This document shows, piece after piece, positions 9,901-16,639 of a stretch of DNA of 45,748 bases. Position 1 is the stretch's first letter. Each line of letters opens with the position of its first letter. The notes below the pieces were generated by a model. The model was not told the DNA's origin. It did no database searches and saw only the letters and a list, made by a program, of their open reading frames with translations. The DNA is taken from assembly GCA_021325175.1 (NCBI GenBank), contig JAJPHS010000169.1:1-45748 (forward strand), written 5' to 3'. The position numbers and the translations under genes are program-made. The stretch is from Terriglobia bacterium (GTDB taxonomy: Bacteria > Acidobacteriota > Terriglobia > Bryobacterales > Bryobacteraceae).

Positions 9901-9991
9901 ACATCGCCATACTGAGCGCCACCACGCCCAGCGCTAATTTCATTCCGAATCCAGACAATTTGGCCGTATTTCTCTTGTCACACAAAGACAC
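6911..9991 (-). CDS. TonB-dependent receptor, Oar-like, with carboxypeptidase-regulatory-like N-terminal domain
   Basis: Outer-membrane receptor/transporter of the large Oar-type family that is expanded in Acidobacteriota. A signal peptide (LALGVVALSMAMFAQQ) leads into a carboxypeptidase-regulatory-like beta-sandwich (INGTVTDSSGAAIPNVKVTI ... GTYRFPDVPIGVYKITYEAPGF). A plug domain follows (LNEIPNGRDMWSIIGLTPGM), then a long beta-barrel ending in aromatic RIFRVGARFSF, the usual outer-membrane assembly signal. The frame is open to 10039. I chose the GTG at 9991 because GGGG lies 8 bases before it; the ATG at 9943 is the alternative and would give a shorter signal peptide. Length is about 1026 residues. 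Ligand unknown; oligosaccharides or peptides are common guesses. An IclR gene lies 101 bases upstream on the same strand. Confidence 0.92.
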   Translation of the reverse strand: MSLCDKRNTAKLSGFGMKLALGVVALSMAMFAQQLATNAGAINGTVTDSSGAAIPNVKVTITSPALQGEQVFNTTNQGTYRFPDVPIGVYKITYEAPGFATLVRDQVNVTLGFTATINVTLTPSAQQQTITVTGETPLVDTQNVTVQGGFNLQQLNEIPNGRDMWSIIGLTPGMTNATLDVGGSAVGNQVPYQSYGYGGQNRVMIDGINTSEGTSGAGFYFDYGSFTEFTVGTANNDASMPVPGNQINAVIKTGTNEFHGDMYFDYENPNFQGHNISQAQILQGAGYGQRLHTYFDPNGDFGGPIIRNKWWFYVSLRDQTVAFGVVGAPIQNPGTVPSYAYDRNATYKLTGNINPNQRLSHYIQWNPILKPQRSLAAGDYEDAMYYQKAEAWVGNVQWNSVWSPKFFTNILVGTWGYNFPQVPYGAFPGDPGTPGCPCAQTLPPVKIGQLAPRMMELASGDLAGAYPEVRLDPRRYQIEPTGSYFLDKFLGTSHQIRFGYLYEREIENDQYYAPVGGVTEIFNSAAGLPDFSTPYQVQITNQPRIQVSEILHHGLYLTDQFKIGKRLTVNAGVRWDYYSSGYRNAMLRSDCQFCGFFYGGQTLDGVTLPAASGLVNGAFPNKTVSTFPHDFAPRIGIAYDLTGKGRTVLKLSYGSYYSYPSTSIAAATNPVQSATATFNWNDPTNAPFNLSQLNGIVGAPSLATAAIVSPNLKDERFDDMGVVVQHQISNSLSVEGGFIFRELHHAWEYINASLTPNLFTLTVPEQVPATWDSHGNVLSTRTITMYDVPKANIPGAQTEIASPDGNNAIYRNVEFTINKRMSRRFTAVGSFYWTHTTSNIGGLGETGSCSTCGQGAVSSAGTPNLGVPTNPDQAINSHQSYNQWTSHVDGTYMAPWGIQISPVLRMQEGAPLLETYAVRGLNIGTVYVPLAPYAAYRTPDLYVFDLRFQKDLHFHERYRLSLFFDVFNVFNSNNPNSESSVVTQKSYVVNVVGNPDYGQKVLYEGFQSPTTILPPRIFRVGARFSF

Positions 9992-10020
9992 TGAAGAAAC
10001 CCCTTTCAATCTAGTCGTGG

Positions 10021-10070
10021 ATGATCCTGTGATCAACACACAGACACTTGGGGCTAGTCTGTTGGATCAT
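10021..10070. repeat. Interrupted inverted repeat upstream of the TonB receptor gene
   Basis: ATGATCC (10021-10027) is exactly repeated in inverse as GGATCAT (10064-10070), and inside it CAGAC (10041-10045) pairs with GTCTG (10057-10061). It fills most of the gap between the IclR stop and the receptor start. It could be an operator or a leader hairpin of the receptor mRNA. No matching known motif was recognised. Confidence 0.4.
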
Positions 10071-10092
10071 TAGCAGGATTGCAACATGCTCC

Positions 10093-10893
10093 TCAAAATG
10101 TTGAGTGGATGGCAGGACGCGTTCGGGCGCGCATGTTACGCGAAATATCGTGACCGGCGACCTGCACCAGAGCCACGACATCCTTCACCTCGCGCCATAC
10201 CGGCAAGCTAACCGGTCCCGCCACGGCTACCGACGCCTTGACGTTGCCGCTCGCATCGGGGATGGGCGCGGCAACGGCGCGCACTCCGACGAACTCCTCC
10301 TGCTCGGAGATGGCAAAACCCGCGCGATGGATGGATTGAAGCTCCTCGCGCAGCTTCAGCTTGGACACGATGGTGTGCGGCGTCCGCTTGGGCAGCTCCC
10401 GCGCGAGATAGGCCTGCAACTGTTCCTCGGGTAGATGCGCCAGCAGCATCTTTCCCATGGCGGTAGAATACGCCGGATGCTCGGTGCCGATATCGATTTC
10501 CGGACGGATAAAATCGGGGCTTTCCACCTGCTCCACCACCATCATCCGCCCGCGATCGAGCACTCCCACGTAGCTTGAAAGCCGCGTCGCCTTGGTCAGC
10601 CGGTGCAGAACCGGCGCCGCCGAGTGATGAAACCCGAGCACGCGCAAAACGCCGGAAGCGAGCGAAAGCACCCGCAAGCCGATCTCATATCTGCCGTTCG
10701 GCTCCCGCTTGACATACCCCTCGCGCTCCAGCCGCTGAAGAATGTAGGAAGTGCTGCTGGTGGCGATGCGAAGAAGCTGGCTGATCTCCTTATTGGTCAG
10801 ACCACCGGGGGCGTGGCCGATCATGTCCAGAATTTTCAGCGCGCGTTCCAGCGAGTTGCTTGGGCCGGCATCCGGTGCGGTCATCGAGAGCAT
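10093..10893 (-). CDS. IclR-family transcriptional regulator
   Basis: DNA-binding regulator, 266 residues, normal for the family. The N-terminal winged helix-turn-helix is clear (LERALKILDMIGHAPGGLTN then LLRIATSSTSYILQRLEREG, ending in YEIGLRVLSLA). The C-terminal effector domain carries the usual landmarks: GVLDRGRMMVVEQVES, HPAYSTAMGKMLLAHLP, and ISEQEEFVGVRAVAAPIPD. IclR proteins usually sense small organic acids or aromatic intermediates and control the adjacent catabolic or transport genes. Here the downstream gene is the TonB receptor and the upstream gene an acyltransferase E2 subunit, so either could be a target. An internal ATG at 10884 is a possible alternative start. Confidence 0.92.
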   Translation of the reverse strand: MLSMTAPDAGPSNSLERALKILDMIGHAPGGLTNKEISQLLRIATSSTSYILQRLEREGYVKREPNGRYEIGLRVLSLASGVLRVLGFHHSAAPVLHRLTKATRLSSYVGVLDRGRMMVVEQVESPDFIRPEIDIGTEHPAYSTAMGKMLLAHLPEEQLQAYLARELPKRTPHTIVSKLKLREELQSIHRAGFAISEQEEFVGVRAVAAPIPDASGNVKASVAVAGPVSLPVWREVKDVVALVQVAGHDISRNMRARTRPAIHSTF

Positions 10894-10947
10894 GCGGATC
10901 GAGACTCCGGCCGATACGGCTTTTCTCCCGTCCGGCTAAAAAATGTA

Positions 10948-12075
10948 TCACGAGAATAAGCCCGATTGCAAGGTTTCCACGAACTTCGCCAGGAAGGCGT
11001 TGGTGCGCTGTGCGTCGAGCACGCGATGATCGATGGTCAGAGTCACATACATCATCGGCCGCGCCTCGATGTTATCGCCCACAACGACCGCGCGCTTCTG
11101 CAATTTTCCCGCTCCAAGCACCGCCGCCTGCTGATTGGGAATCACAATCGGCGCGGCGAGCAGGCTTCCGCTCACCCCGTGGTTGGAGATGGTGAACGTC
11201 CCGCCGGCGACCTCTTCCGGAGTCAGCGCGCCGGCGCGCGCTCTTTCGGTCAGATCGCCAAGCCGCGCGGCGATCTGCTCCAGCGACAGTTCCCGCGCGC
11301 GATGAATCACCGGAACGATCAACCCTCCCTCGACCGCGGTGCCGATCCCGATATTGAAATCCTCGAAAATTTCCAGACCATCTTCGTGCCAGCGCGCGTT
11401 CGCCTCCGGAACCTCCGCCAATGCGGCCACCGCCGCGCGGACCAGATAGGCGGTGATCGACGGCGGCTCACCCGGGCCTTTTCGCGATTCGCGGTCGGCC
11501 AGAACACGGGTTAGATCGGCCTCAAACACCGAGGTCACGTGCGGGGCGGCTTGCATCGCTCGCGCCATGTGCGCGGCGATGGCGCGACGCATCGGCGTGT
11601 GCGGGACCATGCGGCTGGCCGCCTTGGCGGTCCCCTTCCGCTTCTCGATAAAGTCGGCCACGTCCTGATAAGTCAGCCGCTTGCCGCGCCCGCTCGCCGG
11701 AATAGCGGAGGGGTCAAGGTTGTGCTCCTTGAGCAGTTTCCGCACCGCCGGCGTTAATGCCGCTGTATCGGCAGATGCGGCGGGCGGCTCCTTCGGCGCC
11801 TGCGGGGCTGCGGGGCGCTCATCGGCCGCCGCGCCATCGGTCCGAATTCTCGCCAGAACTTCACCCGGCGCCACGGGATCGCCTTCCGCCTTGAGGATCT
11901 CGGCCAGAACCCCCGCCGAGGGCGCGGGAACTTCCATCGAAACCTTGTCTGTGCTGATCTCGACGATCGGCTCATAGGCGCTGACCGGATCGCCCGGCTG
12001 CTTCAGCCAGGAGGCCACGAACGATTCGGTTCCTTCCTTCTGCTCGGCAAACATCAGCACATCAATGATGGCCAT
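10948..12075 (-). CDS. 2-oxoacid dehydrogenase complex E2 (dihydrolipoamide acyltransferase)
   Basis: Core acyltransferase of a pyruvate/branched-chain 2-oxoacid dehydrogenase complex; moves the acyl group from lipoamide to CoA. 375 residues with a single lipoyl domain (lipoylated Lys44 in STDKVSMEV), a proline/alanine linker, a peripheral-subunit-binding domain at about 106-145 (LTPAVRKLLKEHNLD ... GKRLTYQDVADFI), then the catalytic domain. Catalytic His350 and Asp354 are in IDHRVLDA; the ISNHGVSGSLLAAPI loop is typical of the branched-chain/pyruvate group. GAGG precedes the start. No E1 or E3 gene is nearby, so the partner enzymes must be encoded elsewhere. The gene lies 34 bases after a PaaX-like regulator and 54 bases before the IclR gene, all on the same strand. 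Confidence 0.93.
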   Translation of the reverse strand: MAIIDVLMFAEQKEGTESFVASWLKQPGDPVSAYEPIVEISTDKVSMEVPAPSAGVLAEILKAEGDPVAPGEVLARIRTDGAAADERPAAPQAPKEPPAASADTAALTPAVRKLLKEHNLDPSAIPASGRGKRLTYQDVADFIEKRKGTAKAASRMVPHTPMRRAIAAHMARAMQAAPHVTSVFEADLTRVLADRESRKGPGEPPSITAYLVRAAVAALAEVPEANARWHEDGLEIFEDFNIGIGTAVEGGLIVPVIHRARELSLEQIAARLGDLTERARAGALTPEEVAGGTFTISNHGVSGSLLAAPIVIPNQQAAVLGAGKLQKRAVVVGDNIEARPMMYVTLTIDHRVLDAQRTNAFLAKFVETLQSGLFS

Positions 12076-12109
12076 GAATCCTCAATTCTCCTGATACAAA
12101 ATCATCGTA

Positions 12110-13072
12110 TCAAGCGCGAATCTGTATCGAGTTCACCACCTCCGGTGGAACCGGCAGACCGCCGAAGCGATCCTGAAAATACGGCGCGGGCCGCGCCACC
12201 GCCGCCGGCCCCAGAACGCGGCGCATATGCTGCTCCGAATCCAGATACGTCAAATGATAAAGCGAGCGGCACAGCTCGTAGGCTTTGCGCCCCAGCCAGT
12301 CGTCCGGCAGCAGCTCCGCCGGCAGCCGCGGATCGTGCAGCAGAACCCGGCGGAAGGAGTGAATCAGCAGGGTGCGGATCACAAACGCCTGCTCCGGTGC
12401 GATCACGCCTTCGCGCGGCATCATCCCCAGCAGCGCGCCAAAACGCCTGATGAATTTTCCGTAAGCGCCGGAGATGCCGCGCAGATCCCAATACCGCTCG
12501 ATCATTTGCCGCAGCGAGCCGCGCCCGGCCGGCTCAAAATCCCGCGCCGAGCACAGCGCGATCTTCCCGGCCGCGCCGGCCCGCTCTGCAATTTCCTCCA
12601 CCGCCCACCGGTCGCCCGCCGGCCGCGCGAAGGTTCCCGGCGCGATTCTGCGAAAACCCTCCCAGGCGAGCTCCCGCTGGAGCGCCGCGCGGACCTTCGC
12701 GGGAAATTTGGCCGGCGGCACGATTACCAGCATCCATTCGCCGTTCCAGCGCCGCTCGCTGGCGAAATAGATCCGGTCGTGCGCGCGCTCGAATCGCTTG
12801 CGCCCGGAAGCGGTGAAACTGTAGCGGCTCTGCCGGCCGTGGCGCTCGGCGACCAGCCACTCTTCCTCCACCAGGCGGAAAACGCTCGACCGCACCAGCC
12901 GCTCATTCACTCCGAACGGGCGCAGCAGATCGATCAGCGATTGCAGCCAGATCGATTCGCCGTGGGGCGCGATCGAATCGCCGAAGATGGTCACCACCAG
13001 CGATTTGGCGCGCGGCGGATCGGACGTGAGAAATTTCGGAATCCAGGCCTCGATCGGGGCTTTGCGCTTCAT
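12110..13072 (-). CDS. PaaX-family transcriptional regulator
   Basis: Homologue of PaaX, the phenylacetyl-CoA-responsive repressor of phenylacetate degradation. 320 residues from the ATG at 13072; the open frame continues upstream to 13624 but that part is antisense to the tyrosine kinase and lacks family similarity. N-terminal winged helix (AKSLVVTIFGDSIAPHG, then FGVNERLVRSSVFRLVEEEW), central domain (NGEWMLVIVPPAKFPAKVR) and C-terminal PaaX domain (RTLLIHSFRRVLLHDPRLP, then WLGRKAYELCRSLYHL) are all present. No paa catabolic genes are visible, so the regulated pathway is unknown; the adjacent E2 gene is the best candidate. No clear Shine-Dalgarno is seen. Confidence 0.9.
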   Translation of the reverse strand: MKRKAPIEAWIPKFLTSDPPRAKSLVVTIFGDSIAPHGESIWLQSLIDLLRPFGVNERLVRSSVFRLVEEEWLVAERHGRQSRYSFTASGRKRFERAHDRIYFASERRWNGEWMLVIVPPAKFPAKVRAALQRELAWEGFRRIAPGTFARPAGDRWAVEEIAERAGAAGKIALCSARDFEPAGRGSLRQMIERYWDLRGISGAYGKFIRRFGALLGMMPREGVIAPEQAFVIRTLLIHSFRRVLLHDPRLPAELLPDDWLGRKAYELCRSLYHLTYLDSEQHMRRVLGPAAVARPAPYFQDRFGGLPVPPEVVNSIQIRA

Positions 13073-13164
13073 CTGACAAATTTTCGCGCAAACGCCGGGC
13101 GCCGCGTTGAAACAAGCCGCGGCGTGAAAATGCCGGACGGCTCGGAGCCTTGCGCGGACGCCGT

Positions 13165-14097
13165 CTACGATTTCGGCTGCGCGGCTTCGGCCGGCGGCAA
13201 CGTCTCGGCCGCTGCGGCTTCGTCCTCGTCTTCGCCGCCCCGCTCCTTGGGCGTGTAATAGGAATGATAGTAGGTGTACTTGCTGTACAGCTCGCCGCGG
13301 CGGGCGCCGTTGACCACGATGCCCAGCACGTTGTTGTTGCACAGCGACTGCATCGCGCGCGTCACCGAATCGATCGTCGTGTGCCCGATGCGCACCACCA
13401 GAAGCGTCCCGTGGCACAGCGTCGAAAGCAGGTTCGCGTCGGCCGCGAACAGCAGCGGCGGGCTGTCGAGAATGATCCAGTTGAACAGTGACGGCAGCCG
13501 GTCGATCAGCAGCTTCACTTCCCGCAGGTTCAGCAGCTCGAGCGGATTGATCACGGCCTCGCCGGCCGGCATCAGGTACAGGTTCATCCCCGCGATCTTG
13601 CGCATGGCCTCGTGCAACTGGCACTTGCCAAGCAGATAATCGGTGATTCCCGGGCTGCGCGTCGTGCCGAACAGAGTGTGCATAATGGGGCGGCGGAAAT
13701 CGAAATCCGCCAGCAGCGTCGGATTATTCGCCAGGTGCGCTTCGGCCAGCGCCAGATTCGCCGCCGAAAGCGACTTACCCTCGGCCGGAGAAGCGCTGGT
13801 GACCACCACCGAATGAATCGGCTGGAGCGTCTTCATGTGATTCAGGCGGGTGCGCAGCGTCCGAAACTCCTCCATTGGCGCCTCGTGCGGGCGCGAGACA
13901 TCGATCAGCAGCGAGTCCGCTCCCGGCTGCAAAGGGACCTCCTGCACTTTTTCGAGAAGATCCGCCAGATTGGGACCGCCCTCGAGCACCGCGGTGGCGG
14001 CGCGGCCTTCGCCGTTTCCGGCGGGCGGGCGGCTTGCCGGCGGCGATAACGTCCCCGACTGTTCGGCCCGCCGCAAAGCGTCATGGACTCGGCTCAT
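13165..14097 (-). CDS. Exopolysaccharide tyrosine autokinase (BY-kinase, CpsD/CapB type)
   Basis: Cytoplasmic BY-kinase that autophosphorylates a C-terminal tyrosine cluster and controls polysaccharide polymerisation and export with its membrane partner. 310 residues from the ATG at 14097, preceded by GGAGG. Walker A (SASPAEGKSLS, Lys108), Walker A' (DFDFRRP, about 131-137) and Walker B (IILDSPPLL) are clear. The tail has six tyrosines in eleven residues (YSKYTYYHSYY) followed by an acidic/alanine-rich end. The kinase is a separate polypeptide, not fused to the transmembrane Wzz domain as in Wzc. It follows the Wzz gene by 16 bases. The frame is open upstream to 14142, but that start would lie within the Wzz gene. 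Confidence 0.93.
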   Translation of the reverse strand: MSRVHDALRRAEQSGTLSPPASRPPAGNGEGRAATAVLEGGPNLADLLEKVQEVPLQPGADSLLIDVSRPHEAPMEEFRTLRTRLNHMKTLQPIHSVVVTSASPAEGKSLSAANLALAEAHLANNPTLLADFDFRRPIMHTLFGTTRSPGITDYLLGKCQLHEAMRKIAGMNLYLMPAGEAVINPLELLNLREVKLLIDRLPSLFNWIILDSPPLLFAADANLLSTLCHGTLLVVRIGHTTIDSVTRAMQSLCNNNVLGIVVNGARRGELYSKYTYYHSYYTPKERGGEDEDEAAAAETLPPAEAAQPKS

Positions 14098-14103
14098 TTC
14101 AAT

Positions 14104-14117
14104 TCCTCCGAAATTAC
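14104..14117 (-). promoter_or_regulatory. Stop/ribosome-binding junction repeated in the EPS operon (copy 2)
   Basis: The minus strand reads GTAATTTCGGAGGA, which contains the TAA stop of the Wzz gene and the GGAGG ribosome-binding site of the kinase gene. The same 14 bases occur at 15787-15800 before the Wzz gene, so both internal genes have an identical translation-initiation context. Confidence 0.7.
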
Positions 14118-15781
14118 GTCTTCGAAACGTAGTAATAGACAACCGACCCGGACATAATCACCACCGCCGCCAGACACGCCGTCGTCCATCCGAGCCATGC
14201 CAGACGCTTGCGGCGCCGCACCACGAAATCGTTTTCCAGTAGCGGGATGCTGCCTAAAATCGCCATCTGCGTGTAGGCCCGGACGTCCTTCAGATTCTTA
14301 AGCGAGGTGTCCTTCATCTCGCGCGCGCCGGCGATCACCAGCCCCAGGATCAATCCGAGCGCGGCGCCCACCGGAATTACTACGTAGCGCTTGGGCTGGG
14401 TCGGCGTGCTCGGCAAGGACGCCGGATCGAGCAGTTCCAGCGTTTCGCCCTGTTTGCGATTTTCCATTTCCTGCGCTACCTGCGCTTTGTCCAGCTTGGC
14501 CTGCGCGTCGGCGTAGCGCTGTTTGGCCAAGTCGCGATCGCGCAGCAGATCGGTGTATTCCTTGTCGCCGATCGGCACCTGCTCGATGCGCGACTGGTAG
14601 GACTTAATCCCATCCGAGGCGCGCTTCATGTTCTTGTTGTATTCCTGGATCTCCAGGTCCTTGGCTTCGATCTGCGCCTGAATCTGCTTGATTTGCGTAT
14701 CCAGACCGCGTTTTTCCGCGGCGATGGCCGGCGAATCCGGCCGCGGCCCCGCCGGAATTTTGGCGCTTTTGGCGTCCTGTTGCTTCTTTTCCTCGGCGTC
14801 CTTGAGAATTTCCGCACGTTTCTGCCGCAGCGCTTCCAGCCGGCCCTGCGCGTTTTGAACGTCCGGATAGGCGTCGCTGTATCGCTGCCGCATCACGCGC
14901 AGGGCGTCCTGCACGGCTTCGATGTCGCGATCGACCTCCGCCAGTTTTTCGTTGCGCTCCGCCGCGGCCACCGTCGCCTCCGGCTCCTGTTTATTGAGCT
15001 CCGCCAGACGGTCCCGCAGAATCCGCAGATTGGATTCAAGCTGGAGTTTGTCCTGATTGGCGCGGCTGATGGCGGTGTCAATCGCGGTCACCTGCGCCTG
15101 TAGCGCTTGCAGCGCCTGCATCATGCCCTGCACCTGATCGGGAAGGCGGCCGTTGTTTTTCAGCTCGAATTCCGTCAGCCGGTTCTCTACCGCGTCCAGC
15201 TCCTTTTTGGCCGTGGCCACCTCGTCCTGCATGAACTGCGTGGTCTCAAATGTGGCGTTGGTGCGATTGCGCTGGCTGATTTCGGTGAAGCGCGCCACCA
15301 GGTCCTGCGTCACGCGCTGCGCCATGTAGCGGTCCGAATAGGTGAACTGCACGGCGAAGGCGGGGACGGTTCGCGTGGTGCTCGGCTGGCCGACCACGTT
15401 CACCGCGATGTTCTTGTTCATCGTGTCGATCACGTCTTCGATCGGCTCGCGCGCCCGCTCGCGCTTGTACAGATCGTAGGTATTGATGATGGTGGTGAGC
15501 ACCGCGCGGCTGCGCACCTCCTGCTCCATCGCGTTCAGCCGGTCGAAAATCTGCTGGTTCACCGAGCTTTGCACCATCGATTCCGGAATCTGCTGGGGCT
15601 TGATCATGATCACGGCTTGCGAAACGTAGCTGTCGGGCCACAGATAGGCTCCCACCACGCTCGTCACCAGGCAGAACAGAAACGGCCCGAAAATCCAGCT
15701 TTTATGGCGCCGGACTATATCGATATAATCCTCAACGTCGAGCGCCCGCCGGGCGACGCTCAAACCCTCGGTCGGTTGCAT
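14114..15781 (-). CDS. Polysaccharide chain-length determinant (Wzz/GumC/GNVR family)
   Basis: Inner-membrane polysaccharide co-polymerase that sets chain length and partners the downstream tyrosine kinase. 555 residues. A Wzz N-terminal domain with a first membrane helix (about 29-49, WIFGPFLFCLVTSVVGAYLW) is followed by a long periplasmic coiled coil (about 190-430), a GNVR-type segment (QVPIGDKEYTDLLRDRDLAKQ) and a membrane helix after QPKRYVVIPVGAALGLILGL. Beyond the usual end there are about 75 more residues including a third hydrophobic stretch (WTTACLAAVVIMSGSVVYYY) close to the C-terminus. That extra helix may place the C-terminus back in the periplasm. GGAGG precedes the ATG. Confidence 0.92.
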   Translation of the reverse strand: MQPTEGLSVARRALDVEDYIDIVRRHKSWIFGPFLFCLVTSVVGAYLWPDSYVSQAVIMIKPQQIPESMVQSSVNQQIFDRLNAMEQEVRSRAVLTTIINTYDLYKRERAREPIEDVIDTMNKNIAVNVVGQPSTTRTVPAFAVQFTYSDRYMAQRVTQDLVARFTEISQRNRTNATFETTQFMQDEVATAKKELDAVENRLTEFELKNNGRLPDQVQGMMQALQALQAQVTAIDTAISRANQDKLQLESNLRILRDRLAELNKQEPEATVAAAERNEKLAEVDRDIEAVQDALRVMRQRYSDAYPDVQNAQGRLEALRQKRAEILKDAEEKKQQDAKSAKIPAGPRPDSPAIAAEKRGLDTQIKQIQAQIEAKDLEIQEYNKNMKRASDGIKSYQSRIEQVPIGDKEYTDLLRDRDLAKQRYADAQAKLDKAQVAQEMENRKQGETLELLDPASLPSTPTQPKRYVVIPVGAALGLILGLVIAGAREMKDTSLKNLKDVRAYTQMAILGSIPLLENDFVVRRRKRLAWLGWTTACLAAVVIMSGSVVYYYVSKT

Positions 15782-15786
15782 GAAAC

Positions 15787-15800
15787 TCCTCCGAAATTAC
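15787..15800 (-). promoter_or_regulatory. Stop/ribosome-binding junction repeated in the EPS operon (copy 1)
   Basis: Same 14-base minus-strand sequence as at 14104-14117: the TAA stop of the exporter gene plus the GGAGG site of the Wzz gene. Confidence 0.7.
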
Positions 15801-16444
15801 TTCACGTAGACCGTGTCCCCGTTTTCCAGGATCACGTTCTGATTTTTTTTGGATTCGCCGTGCTTGACGAAATCCTTGTAGTTAAAATGCAGGCGCGTCT
15901 TGCCGTCGGCCCGCAGGATCACGATGTCCTTATCGTTGGCGAAATCGCGGAAGCCGCCGGCGTCGTTGATCGCGTCGAACACCGTCTTTTTCACCACCAG
16001 CGGGAAACGTCCCGGATGGTTCACTTCTCCCGTAACGGTGTAGCTTTTGCTGTTCACCTGGAGCACTTCCACACTGACGTCGGGCTGCTTGATGTACTCC
16101 GAGATGGCCTGTTTTAACTGCGCCCCCAGACGATCCGGAGTAAGCCCGGCCGCCTGCACGTCGCCGATCAGCGGCATGGTGATCTTTCCATCCGGCCGGA
16201 CGCCCTTGACGCCGCTGAAATCCTGATCGCGCCAGACTTTAATGGCAATGATATCCTCCGGGCCGATCACATACGTCTTGGGATCGATAGGCAGCCCGGT
16301 CGCGTCCGGCGCGAGCGTTGCCGGCGGCTTCGGCGCTTCGTGCACCTCCGGCGGGGGTGGGGCGGTATCGGGCCGGCCCGTTTGCTGCGCCAGCGCAATC
16401 CCGCTTGAAACGATCAGAACCGCGAACGTCCATCTTCGAACCAC
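15797..16444 (-). CDS. Polysaccharide export outer-membrane protein (Wza/BexD family, short form)
   Basis: Export channel/periplasmic component for exopolysaccharide. From the GTG at 16444, which has GGAGG 9 bases upstream, it is 215 residues. It has a signal peptide (WTFAVLIVSSGIALAQ), a proline-rich linker, the poly-export domain (YVIGPEDIIAIKVW, then VRPDGKITMPLIGDVQAAG) and one SLBB domain (SYTVTGEVNHPGRFPL, then FDAINDAGGFRDFA). An in-frame ATG exists at 16489, but its codon overlaps a -10-like TACAAT, so I prefer the GTG. It is shorter than Wza (about 380) and lacks the C-terminal amphipathic helix region. First gene of a three-gene operon with Wzz and kinase; no glycosyltransferases are nearby. 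Confidence 0.9.
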   Translation of the reverse strand: MVRRWTFAVLIVSSGIALAQQTGRPDTAPPPPEVHEAPKPPATLAPDATGLPIDPKTYVIGPEDIIAIKVWRDQDFSGVKGVRPDGKITMPLIGDVQAAGLTPDRLGAQLKQAISEYIKQPDVSVEVLQVNSKSYTVTGEVNHPGRFPLVVKKTVFDAINDAGGFRDFANDKDIVILRADGKTRLHFNYKDFVKHGESKKNQNVILENGDTVYVK

Positions 16445-16487
16445 TGCGAGAATCCTCCAACCACCGCCACACTGCGGCAAACTATTC

Positions 16488-16493
16488 ATTGTA
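16488..16493 (-). promoter_or_regulatory. Possible -10 element of the exopolysaccharide operon
   Basis: Minus-strand TACAAT about 44 bases upstream of the chosen GTG start. No good -35 hexamer is seen 16-18 bases further up. Weak call based on one hexamer and position. Confidence 0.3.
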
Positions 16494-16543
16494 CAACGTG
16501 AATACGCCCGCGTGGGCGTTTCCCGGCCAAAACCGCAGCCTGC

Positions 16544-16549
16544 TATGAT
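16544..16549 (+). promoter_or_regulatory. Extended -10 promoter element for the EVE gene
   Basis: TATGAT preceded by TGC, giving the extended -10 pattern TGnTATGAT. The -35 region is poor. A transcript starting just downstream would have a leader of about 85 bases that contains the paired segments described at 16564-16635. Confidence 0.4.
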
Positions 16550-16563
16550 CGATCAAACTTCAT

Positions 16564-16635
16564 TTCCCGGTACGCGTAAAGTAACCACCGTACTGGGAAG
16601 GAGCCCAGGACTGCTGTTTTTATCGTCTGAAAGAC
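16564..16635 (+). promoter_or_regulatory. Structured leader with competing hairpins upstream of the EVE gene
   Basis: An 11-bp stem with one G-U pair joins TTCCCGGTACG (16564-16574) to CGTACTGGGAA (16589-16599) over a 14-base loop. The CTGGG in its 3' arm (16593-16597) can instead pair with CCCAG (16604-16608), and five T's follow at 16617-16621. A third small hairpin, TCGTC/GACGA with a 5-base loop, abuts the ATG at 16640 and no Shine-Dalgarno is evident. The layout resembles an attenuator or riboswitch, but I do not recognise a known class. Confidence 0.4.
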
Positions 16636-16639
16636 GAAA

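Noticed and set aside
13100..13124. Hairpin CGCCGCG/CGCGGCG after the kinase gene as a terminator
   Set aside because: Only 7 bp with an 11-base loop and no T-run on the relevant strand; expected by chance at this GC content.
13073..13624. N-terminal extension of the PaaX frame
   Set aside because: It is antisense/out of frame within the tyrosine-kinase gene and has no PaaX similarity; the ATG at 13072 gives the normal family length.
16564..16635. c-di-GMP (GEMM), SAM or preQ1 riboswitch upstream of the EVE gene
   Set aside because: None of the conserved core sequences of these classes is present; only the pairing pattern supports regulation.
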